Shown: in pieces, positions 30,649 to 41,473 of the stretch
Layout: each line of letters begins with the position of its first letter
How positions within the stretch are numbered: the first letter of the stretch is position 1
Assembly: GCA_905236675.1 (NCBI GenBank)
Contig: CAJOND010000001.1
Location: 62,001-126,000 of the forward strand
Direction: 5' to 3'
Source of the DNA: Candidatus Rifleibacteriota bacterium
GTDB lineage: Bacteria > Muiribacteriota > Ozemobacteria > Ozemobacterales > Ozemobacteraceae
DNA: 64,000 bases
Translations under genes and position numbers: made by a program
The notes under the pieces: generated by a model
Databases searched by the model: none
Told to the model about the DNA's origin: nothing
The model's input: only the letters and a program-made list of their open reading frames with translations

Positions 30649-33545
30649 GATTGGTTTCTCAAGCCTAAGAGTTCATAGAGCGGGAAAGTTCTTTTTGTTC
30701 TGCCTTTAATTTCTATTCTTTCTATGAAATTTAAGCGACAAGCTCCATGTATCTTTCTAATACTGTATGGACAAAGGAGAATTCCTGTATTTTTAGCTTT
30801 ATAAGCTAGAGCTTTTAGTCTAGCTGCTAAGTTTACAGGGTCTCCGATAACCGTATAATCTAATTTACCATTTTTTGAACCTATTTTGCCAGAAACAGCT
30901 TCTCCAGAGGCAATACCCATATTCATCATGAATTCTGGAAGTTCTTTTTTCAATCGTTGATTTATTTCTAATGCTGTTTTACAAGCATTTAAAACTATGT
31001 TTTCTTCGGAATTGGTTTTTCTGAATACGACCATGATTGTATCTTCGACAAGTTTATCAATCTGACCATTGAACGAGGTAGAAATTTCATCTGTGGCATC
31101 AATTAAACAACTGATAATTTTGGTTACTTCTTCTGGAGAGTATTCACTAAGTGGTTTTTCTCCTTTTAAAACACAAAACAAGACTGAAACAGGGATTCTT
31201 TCTCCGCTTGGCTGGACTTGAACATCAGAGTTTAAAGATACTTCTTCGATAACTTCCTTAGAAACATAGTTTGTCATTTTTTCTTTTTGCATCAATGCTT
31301 CTGTCATGCCATTGAAAGCATTACAGAGATTTTCTAGTTCATCCCCTGACTTCCACTCTAATTTTTCTGAATAATCTCCTTTAGCTATTTTTTCTGAAGC
31401 TTTTTGTAATTTTCTAATTGGTGTGACTATAACTCCGCAAAGCAGGATAGAAAGAGAAATAATCATCATTGTTGTGTATAAAACTATATTTTTTAAGTTT
31501 AATCCAGAAAGGGTATCGTTGGAATTTTCTATCTTTTTTGCCACACTTGCGATTATTGCGTTAACTTTATTTAAATAATTTACGGAATTAACAGAAGAGT
31601 CGGTCATCCAATTTTTATAAGATTTCTTTTCGGTTATTTCATTTAAATTTTGCAAAAGTTTAGTATCTAAAGGAAATCCTTCTGAAAGTAGCATTTTGTC
31701 TTCTGTGGGCAATAATCCTTCTTCATTAACGGGAATAATAGCATTTCTAACCACATAATCTCCCATAGTCATAATCCTGAATAAGCTTGGCATTCTAGTT
31801 CTTAAGCTATTTAATAGTTCATAGGTATCAAATTTAATAAATACTGTTCCAATTACTTTATCCGCTTTCTTTTTATCAGAAAAGATTGGGAAAAAGGCAT
31901 ATAAAGAATTAGGTTCATTCTCAACAGAAGGGTATATTTGACTAATATTATTAACTATTTTATCTAAGCTGGAAGGTAAGAAATCGATATTCGTGTATTT
32001 GTTTTGTAATTCTGAAAGATCTTTAACTTCTGATATGTCAATTTTTTTATTAAAAGCGGTCTGAAACCCTTGATCTTCTATATATTTTGTTTCTTTTCCA
32101 TATGAGGAAAGATAATCTTCTGGGTCCGCTTTAATGATTATTTCTTTATCGTTTAAATAATTATATGAAATTACACTTGCTTTATATTCTTTAAGCCATT
32201 CAGATAGGAGAGAATGCAGTTCTTCTTTTGATTGCCCAGATATTTTATTTTGTAGCTCAGAGATAGCTAATTCATTATTTCCTATATAAGATTCTATTGC
32301 TTTATTGATTAATTCGGTCTGAATTTGTGTGTAATGCTGAATTTCACTTTCAGAATATTCTTCTGTAAAATATTGATTATAATAAGCAGTTAAAATAAAT
32401 GATGAAAAAGGCAATAAAACAGCTCCCAATACACATAAAACTACTTTTGATATTATACGCGTATTGCTAACATATCCATAAATTCCAATTTTTATTAGTC
32501 CAAAAGTAGTTAACAATATAAGTAACAATGTTGGGAAGGAAAGAAATTTAATAATTGCTCTCATTGGATGTTCTAGAGCAGAATGTTTTATAGTAACCTT
32601 TAAAACAGGTCTGTTTTGTAATAACTCTTTTAAATTTAAGGGGTAATAGCTGTTTAAAGTGCCTAATCTGATCAGCATCTCATCAGATGCTTCAGCTAGA
32701 ATTGATAATCCTTCTGTATTTCTTACAAATTTATAATAGAATTCATTATTTTTAATATCGTAGTCATAGTCATCGGCAGAATCACTTATGCTTTCTTTAT
32801 CACTAATTCTGACAATCTGTCTCTTATAGTTGTTTATAACTTTTTCATTAATTGCATTATCTATTATCTCTGTAAAAGGTATGTCTTTTTCTCTAAAAAG
32901 ACATAAAAACATTCTTTTGTTGTTATCGTTTGTTGTGTTGAAAGATTTGAAAAAAGCTAACATCCTACCCAATTTCTCTTTACCAGACAAAATCGGAGTT
33001 GCTTTTTCAGGCTTGATGTTTATTCCACCAGCAGCATTTAAAAATTGCTGGAAATAGATAACATTTTTGTTTTCTATTCTTTCATTATTTTTTATCGAAT
33101 CGTAGGTTAAAAGAAGATTTTTCATGGTTTGTTCTGAATACATACCCAAATCTTCTTTGAATTTATCTGAAATATATGAGGCAAAATAATTATTAGAGGA
33201 ATCTAAATAAAACAAAGCCGTAACATCTGATTTTGTTAGTTCCTTTATAGTTACTCCCAGTTTTAAAGCATTTAAACCAATAATTGATTCTACATTGGCG
33301 AGATCAGACATTTTTCTTTCTATATAGCATGATGAATTCAAATCTTTTTGGAAGTTACCTACTTCTTCTATCAGCTGTATTTTTGCTCTTTCAAGCTGCC
33401 TTTCTTCGCTTTCTGTCAGCATTATTTCAACAACATATGATAAGACAACAAATGGAAGAATTATAAGTAAAAACCATAATGAGAATAGTAGAAATGGTTT
33501 TGCTGTCAAATTTGCTCTGATTATTTTTTTATTTAATAGATTCAT
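30645..33545 (-). CDS. Membrane receptor with HAMP and class III cyclase-like domain, type A (copy 2)
   Basis: PVSVLFCVLKGEKP...IDKLVEDTIMVVF...LDYTVIGDPVNLAARL; paralogue of 24701..27565. Confidence 0.9.
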   Translation of the reverse strand: MNLLNKKIIRANLTAKPFLLFSLWFLLIILPFVVLSYVVEIMLTESEERQLERAKIQLIEEVGNFQKDLNSSCYIERKMSDLANVESIIGLNALKLGVTIKELTKSDVTALFYLDSSNNYFASYISDKFKEDLGMYSEQTMKNLLLTYDSIKNNERIENKNVIYFQQFLNAAGGINIKPEKATPILSGKEKLGRMLAFFKSFNTTNDNNKRMFLCLFREKDIPFTEIIDNAINEKVINNYKRQIVRISDKESISDSADDYDYDIKNNEFYYKFVRNTEGLSILAEASDEMLIRLGTLNSYYPLNLKELLQNRPVLKVTIKHSALEHPMRAIIKFLSFPTLLLILLTTFGLIKIGIYGYVSNTRIISKVVLCVLGAVLLPFSSFILTAYYNQYFTEEYSESEIQHYTQIQTELINKAIESYIGNNELAISELQNKISGQSKEELHSLLSEWLKEYKASVISYNYLNDKEIIIKADPEDYLSSYGKETKYIEDQGFQTAFNKKIDISEVKDLSELQNKYTNIDFLPSSLDKIVNNISQIYPSVENEPNSLYAFFPIFSDKKKADKVIGTVFIKFDTYELLNSLRTRMPSLFRIMTMGDYVVRNAIIPVNEEGLLPTEDKMLLSEGFPLDTKLLQNLNEITEKKSYKNWMTDSSVNSVNYLNKVNAIIASVAKKIENSNDTLSGLNLKNIVLYTTMMIISLSILLCGVIVTPIRKLQKASEKIAKGDYSEKLEWKSGDELENLCNAFNGMTEALMQKEKMTNYVSKEVIEEVSLNSDVQVQPSGERIPVSVLFCVLKGEKPLSEYSPEEVTKIISCLIDATDEISTSFNGQIDKLVEDTIMVVFRKTNSEENIVLNACKTALEINQRLKKELPEFMMNMGIASGEAVSGKIGSKNGKLDYTVIGDPVNLAARLKALAYKAKNTGILLCPYSIRKIHGACRLNFIERIEIKGRTKRTFPLYELLGLRNQS

Positions 33546-36500
33546 ATCTTGAGTTCTTTGTAGAAAGGATCATGGTTACTATCGTCTTCGCAAAAATCCA
33601 TATGGTTTTTTACGACAACATAAGTTTGTTCATCTATAAAAATTCTGCTTGATACAGCATTTTTAGTCATTGATTCTATATTTTTGGCAGATTTTATTAT
33701 TTCACCAATAAGTAAGAATTCTCTTCTTCTGGATTTTTCTCCTGCAAAACCAATCATAACTTCGCCTGTTGCTAAACCGATTCCATTTTCTATAGCGAAT
33801 AAACCTTTTGCAATACGTTCTTTGTTAAATGATTCCAGGTTTTTTCTCATTTCCAAAGCTGCTTTGCAGGCATTAATAACATAGTCCTTGCTTTTGTCTT
33901 CGTAAAAGGCTGCCGATATTTCATCCCCGATTATTTTTTCTATAGAACCACCAAATTTGATAATTGATTTTTCCATTAAAGTAAAATAATCATTTAATAA
34001 ACTAACTACCTCCTCGGGTTTGTTCTTCTCAGAAATAGTGGTAAAACCTCTAATGTCAGAGCTAAGCATAGTAACCTTTGCCTTAGTGATTTTTTTATTA
34101 TCAGAATCCTCAATACTAGAAAACAATTTATCAGAAACAAATCTTTTGAGCTTTTCTCTCTCGCAAAGTCCTTCAGACATTTTGTTAAAAGAATCTGCAA
34201 GTTGCTGCATTTCATCTCCAGTTTTCATTTCTACTTTTATATTAATTTGCCCTAAACGAATTTCATTTACAAAACTAGACAAAGCTTTTATCGGTTCGTA
34301 TATAGCTCCGGCAAAAAAATCTGATAAAAGAATCGTAGCAAACATACTATAAATCAATAATATAAAAAAGAGTAAGCTGCTATTAATTATTCTTATTTGA
34401 GTTTTGGGAACTATGGCAGCTGCTACAAAAATTAGAGGATTATCGCTATAATACCTCCAGGTTTTTATATAATAATTTTGACTAGTTTCATATATATCGC
34501 TACCTGAATTTTTTATTCCTATTGCTTTATTTACCGAATCTATTTGCATTTCCCTGTATGGATAACTTTTATTTTGAGGTATTATTTCTCTGAAACCACT
34601 GTCATCCCTCTCGAAGACAGCATATTTAACTTGAGCGAAAGAATTATCTTGAGATAAAAGTTCCTTATATTTATTATTTAAAACAAAATTTACTCTTGTT
34701 GCCATTATATCTTTCATGTTTGTATAGTTGAAAGCTAAAGCTTCTGGTGAGTCGGGCTTGTCTTTTGAGGCTAATAACTGGTAAACAATTTTATCTTTTG
34801 GAGTTAAAGTATCGCAGGGAATAAGGTGGCTTTCTTTGGCTAATTCATTATTTTTATTATAAGTTTTTAGAAATGAGCTTAGATTATTTTGAACCGAAAC
34901 ATTATGATTCTCAAATTTATGACTTTCTTCCGTATTTTTCCCTAATAATCCCATTTCTGAAAGAATTTTTGCAAGTAAAGTAATCCTATCGACTTTTTCT
35001 ATTTTTTTATTCTCGTTTTCGCTAAATGCTTTTGCTGATTTCCCAGATTTATCTAATATATATAATTGACTAAAAATATTACTGGTTCCTTCGTATGCTA
35101 GTTTATGCAGTATTTGACTTTTATCTATCAGTTTAAAATTATTAAAAAATTTATCTATAGAGGAATTAAATAATAGATCTTCAAGCATTTTTTTATGCTT
35201 GAGCAGATCTATAGAAAAATTATTAACCGCATCATTCTTTATTTTATCAAATAACTCAAGCCTATCGGAAATGATTTTCTCAGATTTAGATATTAATATT
35301 CTATTTTCGTTTTCCATTCCTAAATATGAAATAATCCATAGACCAGTCATTGGAACTATGACAGCAACCAATACTATGATTCTGATTTTTAAGGAAAGAG
35401 GGGTATTAAAATTAACTATTTTTAAGAATATATTAAAAATATATATAATCAAAAGAAAGATTATCACAAACAAAGTGTTTTTTATAATATTTTTAAAAGT
35501 TAAGTATTTGTTTGGAATTGATTTCCTTTTAACAAAAACACAAAGGGAATTGTTTTGTATATAATCTTGATAAACTTTGTATGACTCATCATCCCCCGAT
35601 CTGTGTTCCAATATGAAATTATAAAAATGAGATGGGAAAGGTATTTCAAATTCTATGGTTTCTTTGGTTAAATTCCAAGTGGGTATTTTTATTCCTTTAT
35701 TAGTTATTTTTCTTTCTATTTTTGTCAATTTGTCTCTATTATTATTAAAACATGCTGAATAAATCAGTCTCTTTATATTTATATCAGAACCCTTGAATAG
35801 AACATAATATAGACCTAAGATGTTATTACTTTTATTGCCTTTATTTAAAAAAGCATTGTAATATTCATAAACTCTTTGATTCCCGAACTTATTGGCAAAG
35901 AAAGCAAAACATTTATTGGGTTTCCCTAAATTTTTATAAAAAATGGATATATTTTTAATAACTTCCAAAACAAAAGTCTGTTCATTATATTTTTTTAGTT
36001 TTTTATAACTTGATTCAAAATTTTCCAAAGTATCATCTACTATAGGTTTAATATTTATAAACTCGTTTTTATTATTATTTAAGCACTGATATATAATGCT
36101 GCTTATACAAGAATAAAGGAAAATGTCTTTTTTATCTTTGTCGTCATAGAGCTTATCTTTATCAATAAACATGGTATTGGAAAAATCATTATCGGTTGTT
36201 ATAAAAACAAAGGGTTCCATATCATATTTTGAACCAAGATAATTACTTGCTTTATATATAAAGTCTTTCCCTAAAAAAGAAGTTTTTTTACCATCGTTAA
36301 AAGTATTGTTGTTTAATTCTGAAATATTGAACTGAGTTTCTAAATCTTTAAACGCGTTTTCGATATATTTTTCAGGAAGTAAATCTTCCTGGAATTCGCT
36401 CATTTCTTTTAATAATTGTTCTTTTACAAGTTCCTCTGTGGCTGTTTCATTTTTATCTGCCAATTCATCAAAATATAAAAATAAATAATAAAAAGGGATA

Positions 36501-36550
36501 ATTATTAATGCAAATAAAGTTAAAACTCTAATGTGGTTAAAGATTTTCAT
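33542..36550 (-). CDS. Membrane receptor with HAMP and class III cyclase-like domain, type B (copy 2)
   Basis: VTMLSSDIRGFTTISE...IEKIIGDEISAAF...RREFLLIGEIIKSAKNIES; paralogue of 27562..30648. Confidence 0.9.
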   Translation of the reverse strand: MKIFNHIRVLTLFALIIIPFYYLFLYFDELADKNETATEELVKEQLLKEMSEFQEDLLPEKYIENAFKDLETQFNISELNNNTFNDGKKTSFLGKDFIYKASNYLGSKYDMEPFVFITTDNDFSNTMFIDKDKLYDDKDKKDIFLYSCISSIIYQCLNNNKNEFINIKPIVDDTLENFESSYKKLKKYNEQTFVLEVIKNISIFYKNLGKPNKCFAFFANKFGNQRVYEYYNAFLNKGNKSNNILGLYYVLFKGSDINIKRLIYSACFNNNRDKLTKIERKITNKGIKIPTWNLTKETIEFEIPFPSHFYNFILEHRSGDDESYKVYQDYIQNNSLCVFVKRKSIPNKYLTFKNIIKNTLFVIIFLLIIYIFNIFLKIVNFNTPLSLKIRIIVLVAVIVPMTGLWIISYLGMENENRILISKSEKIISDRLELFDKIKNDAVNNFSIDLLKHKKMLEDLLFNSSIDKFFNNFKLIDKSQILHKLAYEGTSNIFSQLYILDKSGKSAKAFSENENKKIEKVDRITLLAKILSEMGLLGKNTEESHKFENHNVSVQNNLSSFLKTYNKNNELAKESHLIPCDTLTPKDKIVYQLLASKDKPDSPEALAFNYTNMKDIMATRVNFVLNNKYKELLSQDNSFAQVKYAVFERDDSGFREIIPQNKSYPYREMQIDSVNKAIGIKNSGSDIYETSQNYYIKTWRYYSDNPLIFVAAAIVPKTQIRIINSSLLFFILLIYSMFATILLSDFFAGAIYEPIKALSSFVNEIRLGQINIKVEMKTGDEMQQLADSFNKMSEGLCEREKLKRFVSDKLFSSIEDSDNKKITKAKVTMLSSDIRGFTTISEKNKPEEVVSLLNDYFTLMEKSIIKFGGSIEKIIGDEISAAFYEDKSKDYVINACKAALEMRKNLESFNKERIAKGLFAIENGIGLATGEVMIGFAGEKSRRREFLLIGEIIKSAKNIESMTKNAVSSRIFIDEQTYVVVKNHMDFCEDDSNHDPFYKELKI

Positions 36551-36901
36551 TGTCTGAATCTTACCTTCAGTTCACAATGAATTATATCTTTCTTTTTTAA
36601 TATATTTATATAATCAAATATTGGGATTAAATGTTTGCCCATTATTAGAAATATCCATATTTTTTATGATTTACTTATATACAAATTCTTATTTCTTCTC
36701 TGAAAAATAAAATGACAGAATAGAAATATTATATATCTTGAACATACAACTTTTCCGAAGCTTTTACAAGCCTATTTCTTCTAGAGTATTCTCATTGGTA
36801 AAAAATCTTTACAATTTAATCATGAAATATTACAAAAAAACAATGTATATATATTTTGGCAGTTGATTTTTGTATCATAAAAAGTTAATATAAATTCAAT
36901 C

Positions 36902-38098
36902 ATGATTAAAAAACATTATATCTACATCTGTTTTATTATATCTTTTTTTATAATTCAATCAGTTTCTTTATTTGCTTTAGAAGATTTTACTTCTAATCCA
37001 GTTTTTTTTATTGGTGAGGATATAATTCATCCACAAGGGATGATAATAACGGTTAATGAAATTAAACGACAATCGTCTAATAATAGTTTTGGGTTAGGTA
37101 GGGGAAATCAAGTAAAAAAGGACGATTTATTTATAAATTTAACTTTATTAAACAATGGAACTAAAGATCAAAGTATAGATTTAACTAATGATTTCTCATT
37201 AAACTTAGGCGCACACGAATATAAGCCAAGTTTTGACCTTAATTCAAGACTTAGAATAGATTCATTAAATGTAGGAGCAGGAACTCAGTCAAGAATAGAT
37301 TTAAATTTCAAAATTAATCAGAATGAAACAGAACCTCCCGAATTATTATTTTGTTTTCATGATTCATTAGTTAGAATAATATGCGATGAAAAATTAGGGA
37401 AAATAGTTACAGATTCAGGATCATATAATCCATCAGATGAGGATATTGCAAAGACTGCAAAGATACTGTTAGAATCAGGTCGTTTAACTGCAGCAAAAAA
37501 TTTATGTGAACCTGTGTTATTACGTAATCCCAACGATTGTAAATTTTTATTGTTAATGGCAAAAGTATATAAATTAGCCTTAGATGAAGAACAGGCAACA
37601 TATTACCTTCAAAAAATTGATGTAACTAAAATGAGGGGACCAGATGAAGCAGAAGAAGCTGCTTTATTGGCTATATCCATTGATAATTCTGAAATAGCTT
37701 TATCTTTGTTAGAAGCTTATAATGCGGTAGGATTACTTAATGACGACCAGAAGTCTTTATTGGCACGTGCTTATTACTACGAAAATCAACTTGATAATGC
37801 CTCGATTATTTTAAATAAGCTTTTTGAATCTGGCTATACAGATTCAAAAGCTTATTTCACAATGGGTAACGTATATAACAAAAAATATGACAATGAAACC
37901 GCAATTTACTATTGGGAAAAAGCTGTAGAAAAAGAACCAGATTATTCTGAAGCTTTATTTAATATAGGTGTCGGTTACTATAAACTTGGAGATATAAAAA
38001 AGGCAAGAAGTTATTGGGAAAAGGTTATAGATAGTGATCCTGATTCAAAAACTTTGTCAGCTGCTAATTCTGCTCTAAAAGATACTGAAGATATGTAA
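36902..38098 (+). CDS. Secreted TPR protein with N-terminal DUF4352-like beta domain
   Basis: Signal peptide; KKDDLFINLTLLNNGTKDQSIDL; C-term TPRs (YYWEKAVEKEPDYSEALFNIGVGYYKLGDIKKA). Confidence 0.75.
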   Translation: MIKKHYIYICFIISFFIIQSVSLFALEDFTSNPVFFIGEDIIHPQGMIITVNEIKRQSSNNSFGLGRGNQVKKDDLFINLTLLNNGTKDQSIDLTNDFSLNLGAHEYKPSFDLNSRLRIDSLNVGAGTQSRIDLNFKINQNETEPPELLFCFHDSLVRIICDEKLGKIVTDSGSYNPSDEDIAKTAKILLESGRLTAAKNLCEPVLLRNPNDCKFLLLMAKVYKLALDEEQATYYLQKIDVTKMRGPDEAEEAALLAISIDNSEIALSLLEAYNAVGLLNDDQKSLLARAYYYENQLDNASIILNKLFESGYTDSKAYFTMGNVYNKKYDNETAIYYWEKAVEKEPDYSEALFNIGVGYYKLGDIKKARSYWEKVIDSDPDSKTLSAANSALKDTEDM

Positions 38099-38237
38099 AA
38101 ACGAAAGGTTGATTATTAATTTGGTAATTAATTAAATATTATTCTTGTAGTGGTCAATAATAAAAAAGCAAGTTAAGCTGTTTTGGATTTTATGAGAACT
38201 GTTTGATTAAATACCTTAATAATATTGATATAATAAT

Positions 38238-39263
38238 ATGAGTTCTTATCAAGTTAAGTTACCTGTTTTTGAGGGACCTTTTGACTTATTATACCATCTT
38301 ATAGAAGAACAGCAGATAGATATTTATGATATTCCAATTGCTCAAATAACTGATCAATATTTAGAGCATATACAAATGATGGAAATTCTCGATATGGAGA
38401 TAGCGTCAAGTTTTTTAGTGATGGCTGCTACTTTAATTGAGATAAAATCTAAAATGCTTCTTCCTAAAGAAAAACCTCAAGAATTTGAGAGTGGTGATGA
38501 ATTTATAGATGAAGCCTACCAGGAAGAAGATGCTAGAACACAATTGGTGGAACAGCTTTTAGAATATAAGAAATTTAAGCTCATGGCTCAAGAACTTCGT
38601 CTGATGGAGAAAAATGCTTCTAGAATCTATACTAGAAACAGCGACATAGAGCGTCATCCTGAAGAAATATTAGAAATAAAAATAGGTGCGATAGAACTTC
38701 TTGATATTTTCCATACAATAGTAAGACGAAGATTAATGCCACCTATTCACAGAGTAGTTCTGAATAAGCTTAGTATTATAGATAGAATAAAAGAAATACG
38801 TGAAATGCTTAAAAAGTTCAAAGGAGAAATAACGTTCGCACGTATTTTAAAAAAAGAAAAGACCCGTTACGATACAGTTCTTTCTTTTATGGCGATTCTA
38901 GAAATGATAAAAGATGGAGAAATTGGCTGTAGTCAAGATGGAAATTTTAAGCCTATATTCATAACTCCAGTTAATAAAAATAATAAAAACAAAGAAATTG
39001 ATGATTTTGAAGATGTTCCTGATGACGTTTCAAAAATGCCTTTAGATAAAAGTGTTAAAAAAGCTAATGATGATTTAAAAACTATAAAAGTAAAAGATAT
39101 TCCTGAAGAAATGCTAACTTTCAAGACACCTTCCCAAATTGAAGCAGAAAGATTAGCACAATTAGAAGCAGAAAAAGAAACTTTAATACCAGTAACTCCT
39201 GATTTGGAATTTGTTACAGAGCAAAACAACGAAATACCAGAATCAGAAAATGATATAAATTAA
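38238..39263 (+). CDS. scpA: Segregation and condensation protein A
   Basis: FEGPFDLLYHLIEEQQIDIYDIPIAQITDQYL, followed by scpB. Confidence 0.95.
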   Translation: MSSYQVKLPVFEGPFDLLYHLIEEQQIDIYDIPIAQITDQYLEHIQMMEILDMEIASSFLVMAATLIEIKSKMLLPKEKPQEFESGDEFIDEAYQEEDARTQLVEQLLEYKKFKLMAQELRLMEKNASRIYTRNSDIERHPEEILEIKIGAIELLDIFHTIVRRRLMPPIHRVVLNKLSIIDRIKEIREMLKKFKGEITFARILKKEKTRYDTVLSFMAILEMIKDGEIGCSQDGNFKPIFITPVNKNNKNKEIDDFEDVPDDVSKMPLDKSVKKANDDLKTIKVKDIPEEMLTFKTPSQIEAERLAQLEAEKETLIPVTPDLEFVTEQNNEIPESENDIN

Positions 39264-39278
39264 TAGAGAGCAATAAAA

Positions 39279-40157
39279 ATGGACGATTTAAAAGAACTAG
39301 AAAGAACATCTGAAACAGAAAATATTGAAGAATTAAATCAACTAGACGGTTTAAATGATTCTAACAGTGAAGAAAAAGGTTTATTTGAAGAAAACAATGT
39401 TTCGGATTATGATACCTTGTGTGCTGCATTAGATGGATTGCTGCTTGTGCATAACAAGCCTATAACCTATGAAAAGCTTTCAGAAGTTCTGGGAATATCT
39501 ATGGAAGCAACAGAACAGTTGGTTTTGGCACGTAAAAAAGATTACGAACAAAATCCAAAATGTGGATTACAGATTGCAATATTAGAAAATGGTATTGAAT
39601 TAGCAACTAAAGCTAAGATTTCTAATTTTATTCAGAAGCTTGATGGGCAAAAGCTGGTTTCATTATCATTGCCTGCTCTCGAAACTCTTTCTGTTATCGC
39701 TTTCAAACAACCAATTACAAAGGCTGAAATAGACGCAATACGTGGAGTGAATAGTGATGGAGTAGTAAGTACTCTTTTAGAAAAGAAATTAATATATATT
39801 TCTGGTGAAAAGAAACAAGCTGTTGGTAGGCCTAGATTATATTCTACTACTCAAGATTTTCTTTATTATTTTGGAATGAATAGTTTAAAGGAATTGCCTG
39901 TTCCGTCTATTGATGTCAATGACGCTCTTGTTCAAGAGGCTCAAAAACAAGATAGTTTAAATCAGCAGAAAGAAATAGAAAAAGATTTTAATACAAGTCA
40001 GGGTTTTTTGCCGATAGATGAAAATAACGATGTGGGTGAAGTATCAGCGAATGAATTTGTTGAGGATGAAAAAAAGGTCGAACCTACTTCGAACGGGCAA
40101 GAGAATAAATCTTTAAATTTAGTTTATGATGCTGAACCTCAAAATATTGGAGAATAG
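39279..40157 (+). CDS. scpB: Segregation and condensation protein B
   Basis: LPALETLSVIAFKQPITKAEIDAIRGVNSDGVVSTLLEKKLI. Confidence 0.95.
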   Translation: MDDLKELERTSETENIEELNQLDGLNDSNSEEKGLFEENNVSDYDTLCAALDGLLLVHNKPITYEKLSEVLGISMEATEQLVLARKKDYEQNPKCGLQIAILENGIELATKAKISNFIQKLDGQKLVSLSLPALETLSVIAFKQPITKAEIDAIRGVNSDGVVSTLLEKKLIYISGEKKQAVGRPRLYSTTQDFLYYFGMNSLKELPVPSIDVNDALVQEAQKQDSLNQQKEIEKDFNTSQGFLPIDENNDVGEVSANEFVEDEKKVEPTSNGQENKSLNLVYDAEPQNIGE

Positions 40158-40159
40158 AA

Positions 40160-41473
40160 TTGTCTTCTTCACCATACCTTAAAAAAGTTTTAGATAACGG
40201 AATAACAATAGTTGCTGAAAAAATAGACACAGTGCAGAGCATCGCTTTAGGAATGTTTGTTCATAGCGGTGTAATATACGAGTCTGACAAGATGCATGGA
40301 GTGTCTCATTTTATTGAACATATGATGTTCAAGGGCACTTTAAAACGGACTGCAAAGAAGATTGCTAGTGAGTTTGATCGCATTGGTGGGGTTTTGAACG
40401 CATTTACTTCCAAAGATTTTTGTTGTTATTATGCGAGAGTTGTCAAAGATAAGCTTGCAAAAGCAATTGACGTATTAGGCGACATGATAATGAATTCAAC
40501 GTTTCCTGAAGATGAAATAGAAAGAGAACGCCGCGTAATTCTAGAAGAAATCAAAATGTATGAAGACTCCCCAGATGAAATCATACATGAGCTTCTTGGT
40601 CAGAATATCTGGAAGAAAGCAAAATTAGGTAGACCAATTCTCGGAACAAGACAGACTGTAGGATCTATGACGAGGGATGATATTTATGAAGTCTTTGAAA
40701 AACAGTATGTTACAGAAAATCTTTTAATTTGTATAGCTGGTAATTTTGACTGGGACAATCTTTGTGTTCAAATAGAACATAAACTTAAGAATATGAGAAA
40801 AGGTCGATTTTCTCATAAACTGCAGAAAGTTAAGCCATCTTCAGATGCTTCGGTATACGTTAAGAATATGGAACAGGTTCATCTTACACTTGGCACAGAA
40901 GGAGTGTCTTTTTCAGATGACAGACGTTTTGCTCTGACAATATTGAATGCTGCTTTTGGTGGAGGAATGAGCAGTAGATTATTCCAGGAAATACGAGAAA
41001 AGAGAGGTTTGGCATATACTGTTTATTCATATCACACCTCTTTAGCAAATACAGGATTATTTGGAATATATGCAGGAACTTCGATGGCTCAGCTTCCAAT
41101 GGTTTTAGAAGTATGCCGTAAAGAAATGGAAAAGTTTAAGGACAAAGGTATTAGTAGCCGGGAACTTAATGCTACAAGAGAACAGCTTGAAGGGAATATG
41201 CTGTTAGGTTTGGAAAGCATGACTAACCGTATGAATCGTTTGTCTATGGGCTTTTTATATAATGTTGAACCTCTGGCTCCAGAAGATACATTAGCCCCTT
41301 ATCTAGCAGTGACGACGGATGAAGTTAATGCTTTGGCCAACTATTTATTAGATGAAAAGAAACTTGCTATAACTACTATAACTCCTACTGCTGATATAGG
41401 TTCTCTCTTGGCAAAAGCTGGTTATAGCAGTAGGAATATAGAAATTATAGGTAGCGAAAGGATAGAAAAATGA
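40160..41473 (+). CDS. M16 family zinc peptidase (PqqL/YmxG-like), TTG start
   Basis: GVSHFIEHMMFKGT (HxxEH), FGGGMSSRLFQEIREKRGLAYTVYS. Confidence 0.95.
   Translation: MSSSPYLKKVLDNGITIVAEKIDTVQSIALGMFVHSGVIYESDKMHGVSHFIEHMMFKGTLKRTAKKIASEFDRIGGVLNAFTSKDFCCYYARVVKDKLAKAIDVLGDMIMNSTFPEDEIERERRVILEEIKMYEDSPDEIIHELLGQNIWKKAKLGRPILGTRQTVGSMTRDDIYEVFEKQYVTENLLICIAGNFDWDNLCVQIEHKLKNMRKGRFSHKLQKVKPSSDASVYVKNMEQVHLTLGTEGVSFSDDRRFALTILNAAFGGGMSSRLFQEIREKRGLAYTVYSYHTSLANTGLFGIYAGTSMAQLPMVLEVCRKEMEKFKDKGISSRELNATREQLEGNMLLGLESMTNRMNRLSMGFLYNVEPLAPEDTLAPYLAVTTDEVNALANYLLDEKKLAITTITPTADIGSLLAKAGYSSRNIEIIGSERIEK

Noticed and set aside
36750-36790. gcttttacaagcct segment similar to the terminator part of the 45-kb small-RNA units
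   Set aside because: Only about 15 bp shared, no promoter or peptide frame; likely chance in AT-rich DNA.
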